Shown here: in pieces, positions 47,694 through 55,440 of the stretch
Numbering within the stretch: the stretch's first letter is position 1
Layout: each line of letters begins with the position of its first letter
Source of the DNA: Verrucomicrobiota bacterium
GTDB taxonomy: Bacteria; Verrucomicrobiota; Verrucomicrobiia; Opitutales; Opitutaceae
NCBI GenBank assembly: GCA_026398135.1
Contig: JAPLTN010000056.1
Location: 1 to 64,000, forward strand
Direction of reading: 5' to 3'
DNA: 64,000 nt
The notes under the pieces: generated by a model
What the model saw: only the letters and a program-made list of their open reading frames with translations
The model's database searches: none
What the model was told of the DNA's origin: nothing
Program-made: the position numbers and the translations under genes

Positions 47694-48413
47694 TTATTCG
47701 ACCCGGACGGAAACAGGATTGGGTGCCAAAACCCCTGCGGGAAAACGGATCTGGCGGGTCAGCAACCACGATACGCCAAAGAGATCCCGGATTCCCCGCA
47801 GGGCGCGACCGCCAATCGTATACTTGGAAACGCCGCGCAGTCGGGGGCGATGATTCACCGGCACCTCCACCAGGCGCAGTCCGGCGTTGCGCAAAAGGGC
47901 GGGGATGTAGCGATGCAGCCCGTTAAAGGGCACGAGCAAATCGATGTGTTCGCGACGCAAGGCCTTGAGCGAACACCCGGTGTCGCGGATGCCGTCCTTC
48001 AGAAACCCGCGGCGGATGCTGTTGGCGATGCGGGAAGAAACGCGGCGATTCCACGTGTCGCGTCGGTTACGCCGCCAGCCGCAGGCCAGATCGGCATCGT
48101 TGAGCGCGGCGATGAGAGCGGGAATGTCGGCCGGATCGTTTTGCCCGTCCCCATCCAGCATCACGCAAATGCGTCCGCTCGCGCGGCGCAGCCCGGCGTA
48201 GAGGGCGGCGCTCTGGCCCCGGTTGATCGGAAAGGTCACGACCTGGATGCCGAACTCGCCGCGCAGAACCGCGTTGGTCGAGTCGGTTGAGCCATCATCC
48301 ACCGTCACGATTTCAGCCCCGGGACAGGCGGTTCGGATCTCAGTCAGAAGATCGAGAATGTTCTCCGCCTCGTTGTAAAAGGGCACGATGATCGAAATCT
48401 CAGGTATGGGCAT
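47694..48413 (-). CDS. Family 2 glycosyltransferase (DPM1/ArnC-like)
   Basis: The 239-residue protein has 'ISIIVPFYNEAENILDLL', 'IVTVDDGSTDSTNAVL', the catalytic D-x-D in 'CVMLDGDGQNDPADIPAL' (87-89), 'CGWRRNRRDTWNRRVSSRIANSIRR', 'DTGCSLKALRREHIDLLVPFNGLHRYIPALL' and 'NHRPRLRGVSKYTIGGRALRG'. These match DPM1/ArnC-like enzymes that make undecaprenyl- or dolichyl-phosphate sugars. It has no C-terminal membrane helices. It is the first gene of the operon with LABN, PAP2 and GT83, so it likely makes the lipid-linked sugar used by GT83. Confidence 0.9.
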   Translation of the reverse strand: MPIPEISIIVPFYNEAENILDLLTEIRTACPGAEIVTVDDGSTDSTNAVLRGEFGIQVVTFPINRGQSAALYAGLRRASGRICVMLDGDGQNDPADIPALIAALNDADLACGWRRNRRDTWNRRVSSRIANSIRRGFLKDGIRDTGCSLKALRREHIDLLVPFNGLHRYIPALLRNAGLRLVEVPVNHRPRLRGVSKYTIGGRALRGIRDLFGVSWLLTRQIRFPAGVLAPNPVSVRVE

Positions 48414-48560
48414 GGATTAGATTGTGTGAAGAATTTGGCTTTCCTCGCATGACTAGGCTTCACTCGAAGGAATAGTTCATTTCCACTTATTAAATGAAAC
48501 ATTCAAGTTACGAATATTACGAACGTGCCACGGGTCGTGAAGGGCATTGCCTGCCATAGG
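48414..48560. promoter_or_regulatory. Divergent promoter region between the GT2 operon and the second PAP2 gene
   Basis: This AT-rich spacer separates the divergent GT2 (minus) and PAP2 (plus) start codons and is the likely site of promoters for both. TTCATTT (48476-48482) and AAATGAA (48492-48498) form a 7-bp inverted repeat over a 9-base spacer, and a near-direct repeat GTTACGAATATTACGAAC follows at about 48507-48524. Either could be an operator; nothing is proven. Confidence 0.4.
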
Positions 48561-49847
48561 ATGACTGCTCGTGCTCACCCGATGACTTTCGCTGCAAATT
48601 CCAAGAGCCACGCCCGCTGGTACCATTTGGGTGTTTGGCTGCTGTTGGCCTTGGGCCTGACCCCGCTATTTTGGTTTACCGAACTGGATATCCGGGCGGC
48701 CCGTTTGTTTTACGATACGACCCATCCCGAGGCGCCTTGGTGGTTGGATAATGTCTTGTGGGTGAAGATTTTTTATTATGCTCCGCCTGTGCTGGTGGCG
48801 CTCATGCTGATCGCCGCTATCTGGGCATTCGTGCAGGGGGCGCGACAACCGCAAAAACGCCGGATGCAGCGCAACGGCGTGTTCTTATTGGTCACCTTGC
48901 TTTTGGGGCCGGGAATTTTGGTCAATGCGGTTTTTAAAAACCATTGGGGGCGTCCAAGGCCCAAGCATATCGTTCAGTTCAATGGGCCGGAAACCTACCG
49001 TCCGCCCTTGCTCAAGGGCGAGGCAGGCAAAGCCAAGTCGTTCCCGGCCGGACATCCTTCGGTGGCCTTCGCTTACGTGGCTTTTTATTTCCTCTTCCGG
49101 CGCAGTCGGCCAAAACTGGCGTGGACGGCGTTTATCTTATCGACCCTGCTTGGAGTCGGCATGGGAGCGGCGCGAATGGCGGCGGGCGCTCACTTTTTAT
49201 CCGATGTCATCTGGTCAGCGCTCATCACGTGGTGGGCCGTGTGGTTCGCTTATTACTTTATTGTTAGAATGGAAACAGAGCCGGAGACCACGCCTGAAAC
49301 CTGCGAAACCGCGGCAGTGCCAGCTACAAATTACTCTGGTGTAGCGACTTGTTTAGCGTGGTTCAAAAACAGCGCTTTGGTTATCGGGGTGTTGATAATG
49401 GTGGTCGGAGTCTTGCTCGCGACGCCTCTGCACAAACAGTTTAAATTCGAGTGGGGAAAACTGGAGCTGGCACCGAGTGCATTGATGATCGTTTCGCCAG
49501 GTGCCTCCGTGCGTGTGCGCGTGATTGCCGACGGTGAAGGTCCGGCGTTTTCGATCAAACAAACCATCCAGGGGTTTGGCCTGCCGGGAGGGTGGCTGAA
49601 AGCGTCCACAGATCCCATTAAAAATCCCGGTTCCTGGACCTACGAAGGTCGTGCCAGGGGAACATTTACTGACCTGGAAAACACCGTTGAAATCGTCGTT
49701 AGATCCACGCAAATCGCTACGATGCAAGTTCTTGTCGGCGAAGGCGGCGGCGTTAAAGTGGAGGATGATTCCGGACGGCTCGCCGTAACTTCGGATGTTC
49801 GTGTAGAAGCGATGAAGCGCGAACCATCGGCGTTACCGAACGGTTAA
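48561..49847 (+). CDS. PAP2-family phosphatase with an additional C-terminal beta domain
   Basis: The 428-residue protein has an N-terminal membrane region (LGVWLLLALGLTPLFWF, FYYAPPVLVALMLIAAIWAFV, VFLLVTLLLGPGILVNAVF) and the phosphatase motifs 'KNHWGRPRP', 'KSFPAGHPSVAFAYVAFYF' and 'RMAAGAHFLSDVIWSALI'. A further helix (ALVIGVLIMVVGVLLATPLHKQF) precedes a beta-rich periplasmic domain (about 300-428; 'WGKLELAPSALMIVSPGASVRVRVIADGEG'). The PSGH motif is PAGH here, as in LpxE/LpxF-like lipid A phosphatases. The extra domain is not a family I recognise. The ATG at 48561 is preferred; an in-frame GTG (48525) and ATG (48582) also exist. It is divergent from the GT2 operon. Confidence 0.82.
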   Translation: MTARAHPMTFAANSKSHARWYHLGVWLLLALGLTPLFWFTELDIRAARLFYDTTHPEAPWWLDNVLWVKIFYYAPPVLVALMLIAAIWAFVQGARQPQKRRMQRNGVFLLVTLLLGPGILVNAVFKNHWGRPRPKHIVQFNGPETYRPPLLKGEAGKAKSFPAGHPSVAFAYVAFYFLFRRSRPKLAWTAFILSTLLGVGMGAARMAAGAHFLSDVIWSALITWWAVWFAYYFIVRMETEPETTPETCETAAVPATNYSGVATCLAWFKNSALVIGVLIMVVGVLLATPLHKQFKFEWGKLELAPSALMIVSPGASVRVRVIADGEGPAFSIKQTIQGFGLPGGWLKASTDPIKNPGSWTYEGRARGTFTDLENTVEIVVRSTQIATMQVLVGEGGGVKVEDDSGRLAVTSDVRVEAMKREPSALPNG

Positions 49848-49981
49848 ACCGTGCGAATAGCTGACCGGGGGCCGGGCACATCGAGGGCGGAACGCGGCAT
49901 TAATTAAGCTGATTGTCTGGCTGTGGCATATCCCGCTCGCCTCGCGGGTTTGGCTAAGACAATTCTCGGCGTTCTTTTCCC

Positions 49982-50980
49982 GTGAACTTCTTCTTTTCTC
50001 CCAAGCCCAAAGTAAAATGCGGCGTCGCCGGCGTAGGCTCGCTGGGCCAGCATCACGCCCGCATCTACGCCGCGTTGCCCAATGTGGAATTCATGGGGAT
50101 TTTCGAGGCCGATGACGCCCGCGCGGCCGAGATTTGCGCCCGGCATAATTGCAAACGCTACGCCACACTCGAGGAACTGGGCGAGGCGTGCGACGCCATT
50201 TCGGTCGTCGTGCCCACCGACAAACACGAGCGGGTGGCCATCCCCTTGCTGGAGCGAAAAACCCATCTCCTGATCGAGAAACCCATCACCGCGACGCTGG
50301 AGGAGGCCGAGCGCGTGCTCGCCGCCGCCCAAGCCCACGGGTGCATCGTGCAAGTGGGTCACATCGAGCATTTTAATCCGGTTATGAGCTTCATGGAGAA
50401 GCACATCGACCGTCCGGGATATATCACCGCCGAGCGGCTGGCCCCCTACACGCCGCGCGGCACCGAGGTCGGCGTGGTGCTCGATCTCATGATTCACGAC
50501 ATCGGCATCGTGCTCGCCTTGGTTAAATCGCCCATTCGCAAAATCGACAGCGTCGGGGTGCACGTGCTCTCCAAAACCGAAGACATCGCCAACGCCCGCA
50601 TCGAGTTTGAAAACGGGTGCGTGGCCAACCTCAGCGCCAGCCGCATGAGCCTGAAGAAAAACCGCGAGATTCGGATTTTCCAGGACGACGCCTACCTCTC
50701 GCTCGATTTCATGAACCAAAAAGGCCACTTGGTGAAAAAGAGCGATGTCATCGCCTATGGGTTAAAGGTGAAGATCGGCCTGGCCAAGGCGGGCGACGCC
50801 AGCTCGATTCCGGTCCAGGAAATACCCATCGAAAAGGACGAGCCCCTGAAATTGGAGCTGCAACATTTTGCCGAAAGCGTGGCCGAGCTAAAGCAGCCCA
50901 AAGTGGGGGCGGCCCTGGGCAAGACCGCGCTCGAAGTCGCCATCCAGATCACCGAACAAATCAAAGCAGCTAAAAAATGA
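49982..50980 (+). CDS. Gfo/Idh/MocA-family oxidoreductase, candidate UDP-GlcNAc 3-dehydrogenase (GnnA-like)
   Basis: The 332-residue protein has the NAD-binding N-terminus 'KCGVAGVGSLGQHHARIYAALPNVEFMGIF', the catalytic Lys motif 'LLIEKPITATLEEAERVLAAA', 'VQVGHIEHFNPVM' and a C-terminal alpha/beta domain with 'DLMIHDIGIVLALVKSP' (the His-Asp region). It overlaps lpxB by four bases. GnnA, from the same family, oxidises the 3-OH of UDP-GlcNAc so that GnnB (a DegT aminotransferase) can add an amino group for amide-linked lipid A. A DegT gene lies at 55441. The lpxB overlap and this partner make the GnnA assignment attractive, but it is inference. It starts with GTG at 49982. Confidence 0.72.
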   Translation: MNFFFSPKPKVKCGVAGVGSLGQHHARIYAALPNVEFMGIFEADDARAAEICARHNCKRYATLEELGEACDAISVVVPTDKHERVAIPLLERKTHLLIEKPITATLEEAERVLAAAQAHGCIVQVGHIEHFNPVMSFMEKHIDRPGYITAERLAPYTPRGTEVGVVLDLMIHDIGIVLALVKSPIRKIDSVGVHVLSKTEDIANARIEFENGCVANLSASRMSLKKNREIRIFQDDAYLSLDFMNQKGHLVKKSDVIAYGLKVKIGLAKAGDASSIPVQEIPIEKDEPLKLELQHFAESVAELKQPKVGAALGKTALEVAIQITEQIKAAKK

Positions 50981-52125
50981 GCAATGCGGCACTGCCCTTT
51001 CGACTCGCCCCTCCCGCCTTCGGCCGGGTGGACCTGCTTGTGATCGCGGGTGAACACTCGGGTGACGAGCATGCCGCGCGCATGGTGGCCGGGCTGCGCA
51101 GTCGCGACCCGGCGGCACAGGTATGCGCGCTGGGGGGCAGGCACCTCGCGGCCAGTGGAGCGCAGTTGCTGCATGATTTAACCGCTTCGTCCGTGGTCGG
51201 GCTGGTGGAGGTTTTGAAAAACTATCCGTTTTTTAAGACGCTGTTTTATGAGATCCTGCGCTGGATCGAAGAACACCGGCCGCGCGCGGTGTGTTTTGTG
51301 GATTACCCGGGGTTGAATTTGCGCCTCGCCGCCGCGCTGAACGAACGCGGGCTGGCGGCCAAGGCGGGCGGACCGGTCAAACTGCTGTTTTATATTTCGC
51401 CGCAAATCTGGGCCTGGAAGGCCGGGCGGCGTTTTAGCATGGCCAAATATCTCGATGCGCTCGCCTGCATTTTCCCTTTCGAGGTGGCTTGCTACGCCGA
51501 CACGGAGCTGGCGGTTGACTTCGTAGGCCACCCGTTTCTGGCCGAGGACTATGTCGCGCCGGTGCGCTTCGACCCTGACGCGCCGGTATTGCTCCTGCCC
51601 GGCAGCCGCAAGCAGGCCGTGGGACGCATCTGGCCGGTGCTACGCGACGGCTATCTGGCCTACGGTAAACGAGGTGCGCGGGTGATTCATCCCAGCCCGG
51701 CGATCCGTGAGGTGATCGAGCAAGGCGGCGTGCCATCGGGGGTGGAACTGGTGCCCAATGGCGGGGTGGTTGCCGCGTCCGCCGTGCTGACCTCCAGCGG
51801 CACGATGTCCCTGCACTGCGCGCTGGCCGGATTGCCGGGAGCGATTGTTTACCGCGCCAACCCGATCACCTATTTGCTCGGGCGTTGGTTGGTCAAAATT
51901 CCTTACCTGGGGATCAATAACCTGCTGCTGCGCGAGTCCATGTATCCGGAGTATATTCAAGGCGCGGCGTCGTCGGCGGCGCTGGCCGGGGAGCTGCGCG
52001 ATTGTTTGGAAACCCCCGCACGCCTCGACGCCACCCGGGCGCAGGTCGAGCGTTTGCGGGCCCACTTGCGGCAGACAGCCGGTGGCACGGTGGTGGATTG
52101 GCTGATCCGCCGCGGACTGAGTTAA
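50977..52125 (+). CDS. lpxB: Lipid A disaccharide synthase
   Basis: LpxB joins lipid X and UDP-2,3-diacylglucosamine to form the lipid A disaccharide. The 382-residue GT19 protein has 'VDLLVIAGEHSGDEHAARMVAGL', 'VGLVEVLKNYPFF', 'VCFVDYPGLNLRLAAALNERG', 'LLFYISPQIWAWKAGRRFSMAKYLDALACIFPFE', 'VDFVGHPFL', 'PVLLLPGSRKQAV', 'VLTSSGTMSLHCALAGLPGAIVYR' and 'PYLGINNLLL'. All are family motifs. A 14-residue N-terminal extension precedes the first strand. It overlaps the GnnA-like gene (ATGA). Confidence 0.95.
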   Translation: MSNAALPFRLAPPAFGRVDLLVIAGEHSGDEHAARMVAGLRSRDPAAQVCALGGRHLAASGAQLLHDLTASSVVGLVEVLKNYPFFKTLFYEILRWIEEHRPRAVCFVDYPGLNLRLAAALNERGLAAKAGGPVKLLFYISPQIWAWKAGRRFSMAKYLDALACIFPFEVACYADTELAVDFVGHPFLAEDYVAPVRFDPDAPVLLLPGSRKQAVGRIWPVLRDGYLAYGKRGARVIHPSPAIREVIEQGGVPSGVELVPNGGVVAASAVLTSSGTMSLHCALAGLPGAIVYRANPITYLLGRWLVKIPYLGINNLLLRESMYPEYIQGAASSAALAGELRDCLETPARLDATRAQVERLRAHLRQTAGGTVVDWLIRRGLS

Positions 52126-52206
52126 TTTACGCGCTTCTCCCGGGTTCCTGAAAGCGGGCTGCACGCTTGCGGATGGCTTGGGGAGCACAAAACTCGCCGC
52201 GTTCAC

Positions 52207-54318
52207 ATGCGATCCGATTCCACTGCAGCCACCTCGACCAATCCCTTCCTCGACGAAGCATTTCGCATTCGTTGGGCCGAACACCGGCCCGAGCTTATCG
52301 CCCCGGCGGTCACGAGTGCGTTGGCCGAGGGGCAGTCCGCGTTGGACGCCATCGCCGCGCGGGCCGAAAGCGGGGATGCCACCTTTGAAAACACCTTTGT
52401 CGCCTTGGAGACCGCCACCGAGCGTTTGAACTTCGCCTGGGCCAAGGTAACGCATCTGCAATCGGTCGCCGATTCGCCCGCCTTGCGCGAAGCCCACAAC
52501 GCGATGCTTCCACGGGTGTCGGCCTTTACCGCAGCCATTCCCTTGAACCCGCGTCTGTGGGCCGCGTTGCAGGCCGGGGCGGCTTCGCCCGGCGGACGCG
52601 CCGTGACCGGGGCCTGGGCGCGACTCCGCGACGAAACCTTGGAAAACTTCCGCGAGGCCGGGGCCGACTTGCCCGAGGCTTCCCGGGCGCGACTGGAGGC
52701 GATCGAAGCGGAACTGGCCCAGCTGACCCAGAAATACTCCGAGAACACCCTCGATTCCACCAACGCCTGGCAGCTGGTGGTGGAGGATCCGAAGCGCTTG
52801 GGCGGATTGCCGCCGCACGCCGTGGCCGCCGCGCGGGACTCGGCGCGCAAGAAAGGCCTCGGAACGGACGACGCGCCGGTCTGGCGCTTCACTTTGCACG
52901 GCCCCTCGCAGGAGCCGGTGATGCTTTACGCCGAGGACGAGTCGCTGCGTCGCGAAATCTGGGCGGCCTCGGTCGCGGTGGCCGCCGAGGCGGAAGGCGG
53001 AAAGTGGGATAACGGTCCGCTGGTGCAGAAAATTCTCGCCCTGCGGGCCGAGAAAGCGGCGGTGCTGGGCCGGAGCAACTTTGCCGATCTTGTGCTTTCT
53101 CGCCGCATGGCGAAAACCGGCGCAAAGGCCCTGGCGTTTGTGACGGATTTCGAGGCCCGGTGCCGCGTCGCCTTTACCCGCGAGTGCGAGGAACTGGAGC
53201 GGTTCAAGGCGGATACGACCGGCCAGCCGGTCTCACGTTTAAAGGCATGGGAAATATCCTATTGGTCCGAAAAACTCCGGGTTGCGCGTCATGCGTTTGA
53301 TGAAGAGTCCTTGCGGCCCTATTTCGAGGTAACCCGGGTGCAGGCCGGTCTTTTCGAGCTGGCGACGCGCATCTTCGGGCTGCGTATCAACGAAGTGCAA
53401 ATTACCTCAGACGAGAAATGGTGCGATGAGGTAAAGTACTACGAGGTCCACGATGAAAACGGACGCCACGCCGGGTCCTTCTACGCCGACTGGCATCCGC
53501 GTGAATCGAAGCGCGGCGGCGCCTGGATGGGCTATCTGGTGACGGGGGGGGCGCTCCCTTTGGAAGCGGGTGGGGGACGAGCACCGCATCTGGGCTATAT
53601 TTGCGGCAATATGTCCCCACCCACGCCGGGACAGCCGGCCTTGCTCACGCATCGGGAGGTGGAGACGATTTTCCATGAGTTCGGCCACCTGCTGCATCAC
53701 CTCTTGGGCGAGGTTCCGGTGAAGTCTTTGAACGGGGTCAACGTGGCCTGGGACTTTGTCGAACTGCCTTCGCAAATCATGGAGAATTGGTGCTGGGAGC
53801 GCGCCTCGCTCGATCTCTTTGCCCGGCATTACCAGACGGGAGAACCGATACCGGAAGACCTGTTCCAAAAGATGGTCGGCGCGCGTAATTTCCGTTCGGC
53901 GTGCGCGGCGATGCGCCAGACGCAATTCGCCAAAATGGACCTGCTCTTGCACCTGAGCGCCCAGGATTTCGTGACGGGCGATCTGGAGGCCAAGACCCGG
54001 GCGCTGGTGGCCGACTGCATGTTGCCGACCGAGCCTCCGGCCCGGACGATCGTGCGCCGTTTTGGGCATTTGTTTTCCGATCCGGTGGGTTATGCGGCGG
54101 GCTACTATTCCTACAAGTGGGCGGAGGTCCTGGAGGCCGATGCCTTCACGCGCTGGAAGGCGGAAGGGGTGTTCTCGCGGTCGGTCGGGGCGCAGTTCGT
54201 CGAGCACATCCTCAGCAAAGGTAACAGTGAGGATGCGGCGGTGCTGTTTCGGCGTTTCATGGGGCGGGACGCCGATCCCGCCGCCTTGCTGGTGCGCAGC
54301 GGGCTGGCGGCTGCTTAG
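52207..54318 (+). CDS. prlC: Oligopeptidase A (M3 family zinc peptidase)
   Basis: The 703-residue metallopeptidase has the zinc site HEFGH at residues 490-494 ('TIFHEFGHLLHHLL') and downstream family segments 'DFVELPSQIMENWCWERASLDLFARHYQTG', 'YAAGYYSYKWAEVLEADAFTRW'. The N-terminal helical half (NPFLDEAFRIRWAEHRPELIAPAVTSALAEGQ) is typical of PrlC, which degrades signal peptides and short peptides in the cytosol. Size is standard. It lies 81 bp after lpxB with no obvious link, and is followed by a hairpin element and a terminator. Confidence 0.95.
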   Translation: MRSDSTAATSTNPFLDEAFRIRWAEHRPELIAPAVTSALAEGQSALDAIAARAESGDATFENTFVALETATERLNFAWAKVTHLQSVADSPALREAHNAMLPRVSAFTAAIPLNPRLWAALQAGAASPGGRAVTGAWARLRDETLENFREAGADLPEASRARLEAIEAELAQLTQKYSENTLDSTNAWQLVVEDPKRLGGLPPHAVAAARDSARKKGLGTDDAPVWRFTLHGPSQEPVMLYAEDESLRREIWAASVAVAAEAEGGKWDNGPLVQKILALRAEKAAVLGRSNFADLVLSRRMAKTGAKALAFVTDFEARCRVAFTRECEELERFKADTTGQPVSRLKAWEISYWSEKLRVARHAFDEESLRPYFEVTRVQAGLFELATRIFGLRINEVQITSDEKWCDEVKYYEVHDENGRHAGSFYADWHPRESKRGGAWMGYLVTGGALPLEAGGGRAPHLGYICGNMSPPTPGQPALLTHREVETIFHEFGHLLHHLLGEVPVKSLNGVNVAWDFVELPSQIMENWCWERASLDLFARHYQTGEPIPEDLFQKMVGARNFRSACAAMRQTQFAKMDLLLHLSAQDFVTGDLEAKTRALVADCMLPTEPPARTIVRRFGHLFSDPVGYAAGYYSYKWAEVLEADAFTRWKAEGVFSRSVGAQFVEHILSKGNSEDAAVLFRRFMGRDADPAALLVRSGLAAA

Positions 54319-54323
54319 CTGTG

Positions 54324-54450
54324 TTCGCGTTTAAGTTGAGCTGCATTGGCCCGGGACGGCCAACCTTACATTTAACACCCAGCTTACTGGCATTTAGTCG
54401 TTTGTGTAGCGTTGGCCGTCCCCGGCCAATTCCTGCTTTCGGCTCATGTT
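54324..54450. repeat. Long hairpin element, copy 2 (GGCCGGGGACG-type)
   Basis: The left arm around 54324-54370 (GAGCTGCATTGGCCCGGGACGGCCAAC) pairs with the right arm 54402-54450 (GTTGGCCGTCCCCGGCCAATTC) over a longer loop than copy 1. The inner bases TTGTGTAGCGTTGGCCGTCC are shared exactly with copy 1 (35799-35818), and both right ends continue with TCGGCTCAT. The loops differ, so these are two diverged copies of one element. Confidence 0.85.
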
Positions 54451-54526
54451 AGCACCCGCACCCAACCCTGAGGGTGAGGTAAAAACGCCCGCTACTTTCG
54501 CAGCCCCGGCGCCCTTCGGGGTGGAG

Positions 54527-54559
54527 AGCCGGTGCGGTTACAAATCGCACCGGCTTTTT
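54527..54559 (+). terminator. Intrinsic terminator between prlC and the YugP-type gene
   Basis: AGCCGGTGCG (54527-54536) and CGCACCGGCT (54546-54555) form a perfect 10-bp stem with a 9-base loop, followed by TTTTT (54555-54559). It lies about 210 bp after prlC, beyond the hairpin element, and about 75 bp before the next gene. Confidence 0.85.
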
Positions 54560-54632
54560 CATGCGCGGCCACTTCCACTTGCAAAGCGCGGCAAGGCACA
54601 CCTCTTACGCCGTAACTCAATCCATTCCTACC

Positions 54633-55322
54633 ATGCCTATCTGGATAATACTCGTTATCGTTCCCATGCTCTTCGGCTTCTACGCCCAGATGAAAATCCG
54701 GAGCGCTTACCAAAAGAACAGCCAGGTCGGTTCGCGCAGCCGCATCACCGGCCGCGAGGCGGCCGAGGCGGTCATACGCTCGGCCGGAATCAATGATGTG
54801 AAAATCATCGAGGTTCCGGGCGAGTTGACCGACCACTACAACCCGATGACCAAGGAACTCGCGTTGTCGGAGCATAATTATCACGGCCACAGCCTCGCCG
54901 CCCTCGGCGTCGCGGCCCACGAGGCGGGGCACGCCATCCAGCACAAGGTCGGCTACTCCATGATGACGGTTCGCCAGACGCTCGTGCCCGCAACCCAGAT
55001 CGCCGCCAGCGTTTCCAACTTCGTTATGATCGCGGGCATTTTCCTGCTCAGCACCGCAATCGGCGGCAAGCTGCTGGTCGTGGGTGCCGTCGCGCTTGCG
55101 GTGATCTGTCTCTTCCAATTCGTGACTCTGCCGGTGGAGTTCGACGCCAGCCGCCGGGCCAAGGAACAGTTGGTCGGTCTGGGAATCCTCGACCGTGATG
55201 AAATGAGCGGAGTCAACGAGACCCTCAACGCCGCCGCGCTGACTTACGTCGCCGCGTTTGTCGCCGCGCTGGGTTCGCTCCTGCACATCCTGCTCATGCT
55301 CTCGGGGCGGCGTGATGATTAA
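54633..55322 (+). CDS. YugP-type zinc metallopeptidase, membrane-bound
   Basis: The 229-residue protein has an N-terminal helix (MPIWIILVIVPMLFGFYAQ), the zinc site HEAGH at residues 96-100 ('GVAAHEAGHAIQHKVGYS'), and further helices ('VSNFVMIAGIFLLSTAIGGKLLVVGAVALAVICLFQFVTLPVEF'), ending with 'ALTYVAAFVAALGSLLHILLML'. 'VPGELTDHYNPMTKELALSEHNYHGHSLAA' is typical of the YugP/DUF zinc-peptidase family. It probably cleaves membrane or short protein substrates; none is known. It begins after a strong terminator and so has its own promoter. Confidence 0.9.
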   Translation: MPIWIILVIVPMLFGFYAQMKIRSAYQKNSQVGSRSRITGREAAEAVIRSAGINDVKIIEVPGELTDHYNPMTKELALSEHNYHGHSLAALGVAAHEAGHAIQHKVGYSMMTVRQTLVPATQIAASVSNFVMIAGIFLLSTAIGGKLLVVGAVALAVICLFQFVTLPVEFDASRRAKEQLVGLGILDRDEMSGVNETLNAAALTYVAAFVAALGSLLHILLMLSGRRDD

Positions 55323-55440
55323 GCCGCATCGCTTAGCCGACGCGTAGGGACTTCCGGCGGCGCTCCGAATTTCGGGGTGCCGCTTTTTCGTGTTTTCGTG
55401 TGTTGTCAGGGCGGTGCGGGGGAGCGATAGGTGGCCGCCC

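Noticed and set aside
44000-49000. A dif-like recombination site near the apparent skew switch
   Set aside because: No 28-bp site with the usual left and right arms was found by eye; the palindromes present do not match the dif pattern.
49932-49950. A terminator after the second PAP2 gene (CCCGC..GCGGG)
   Set aside because: The stem is only five base pairs and the T run is short and interrupted, so support is too weak to list.
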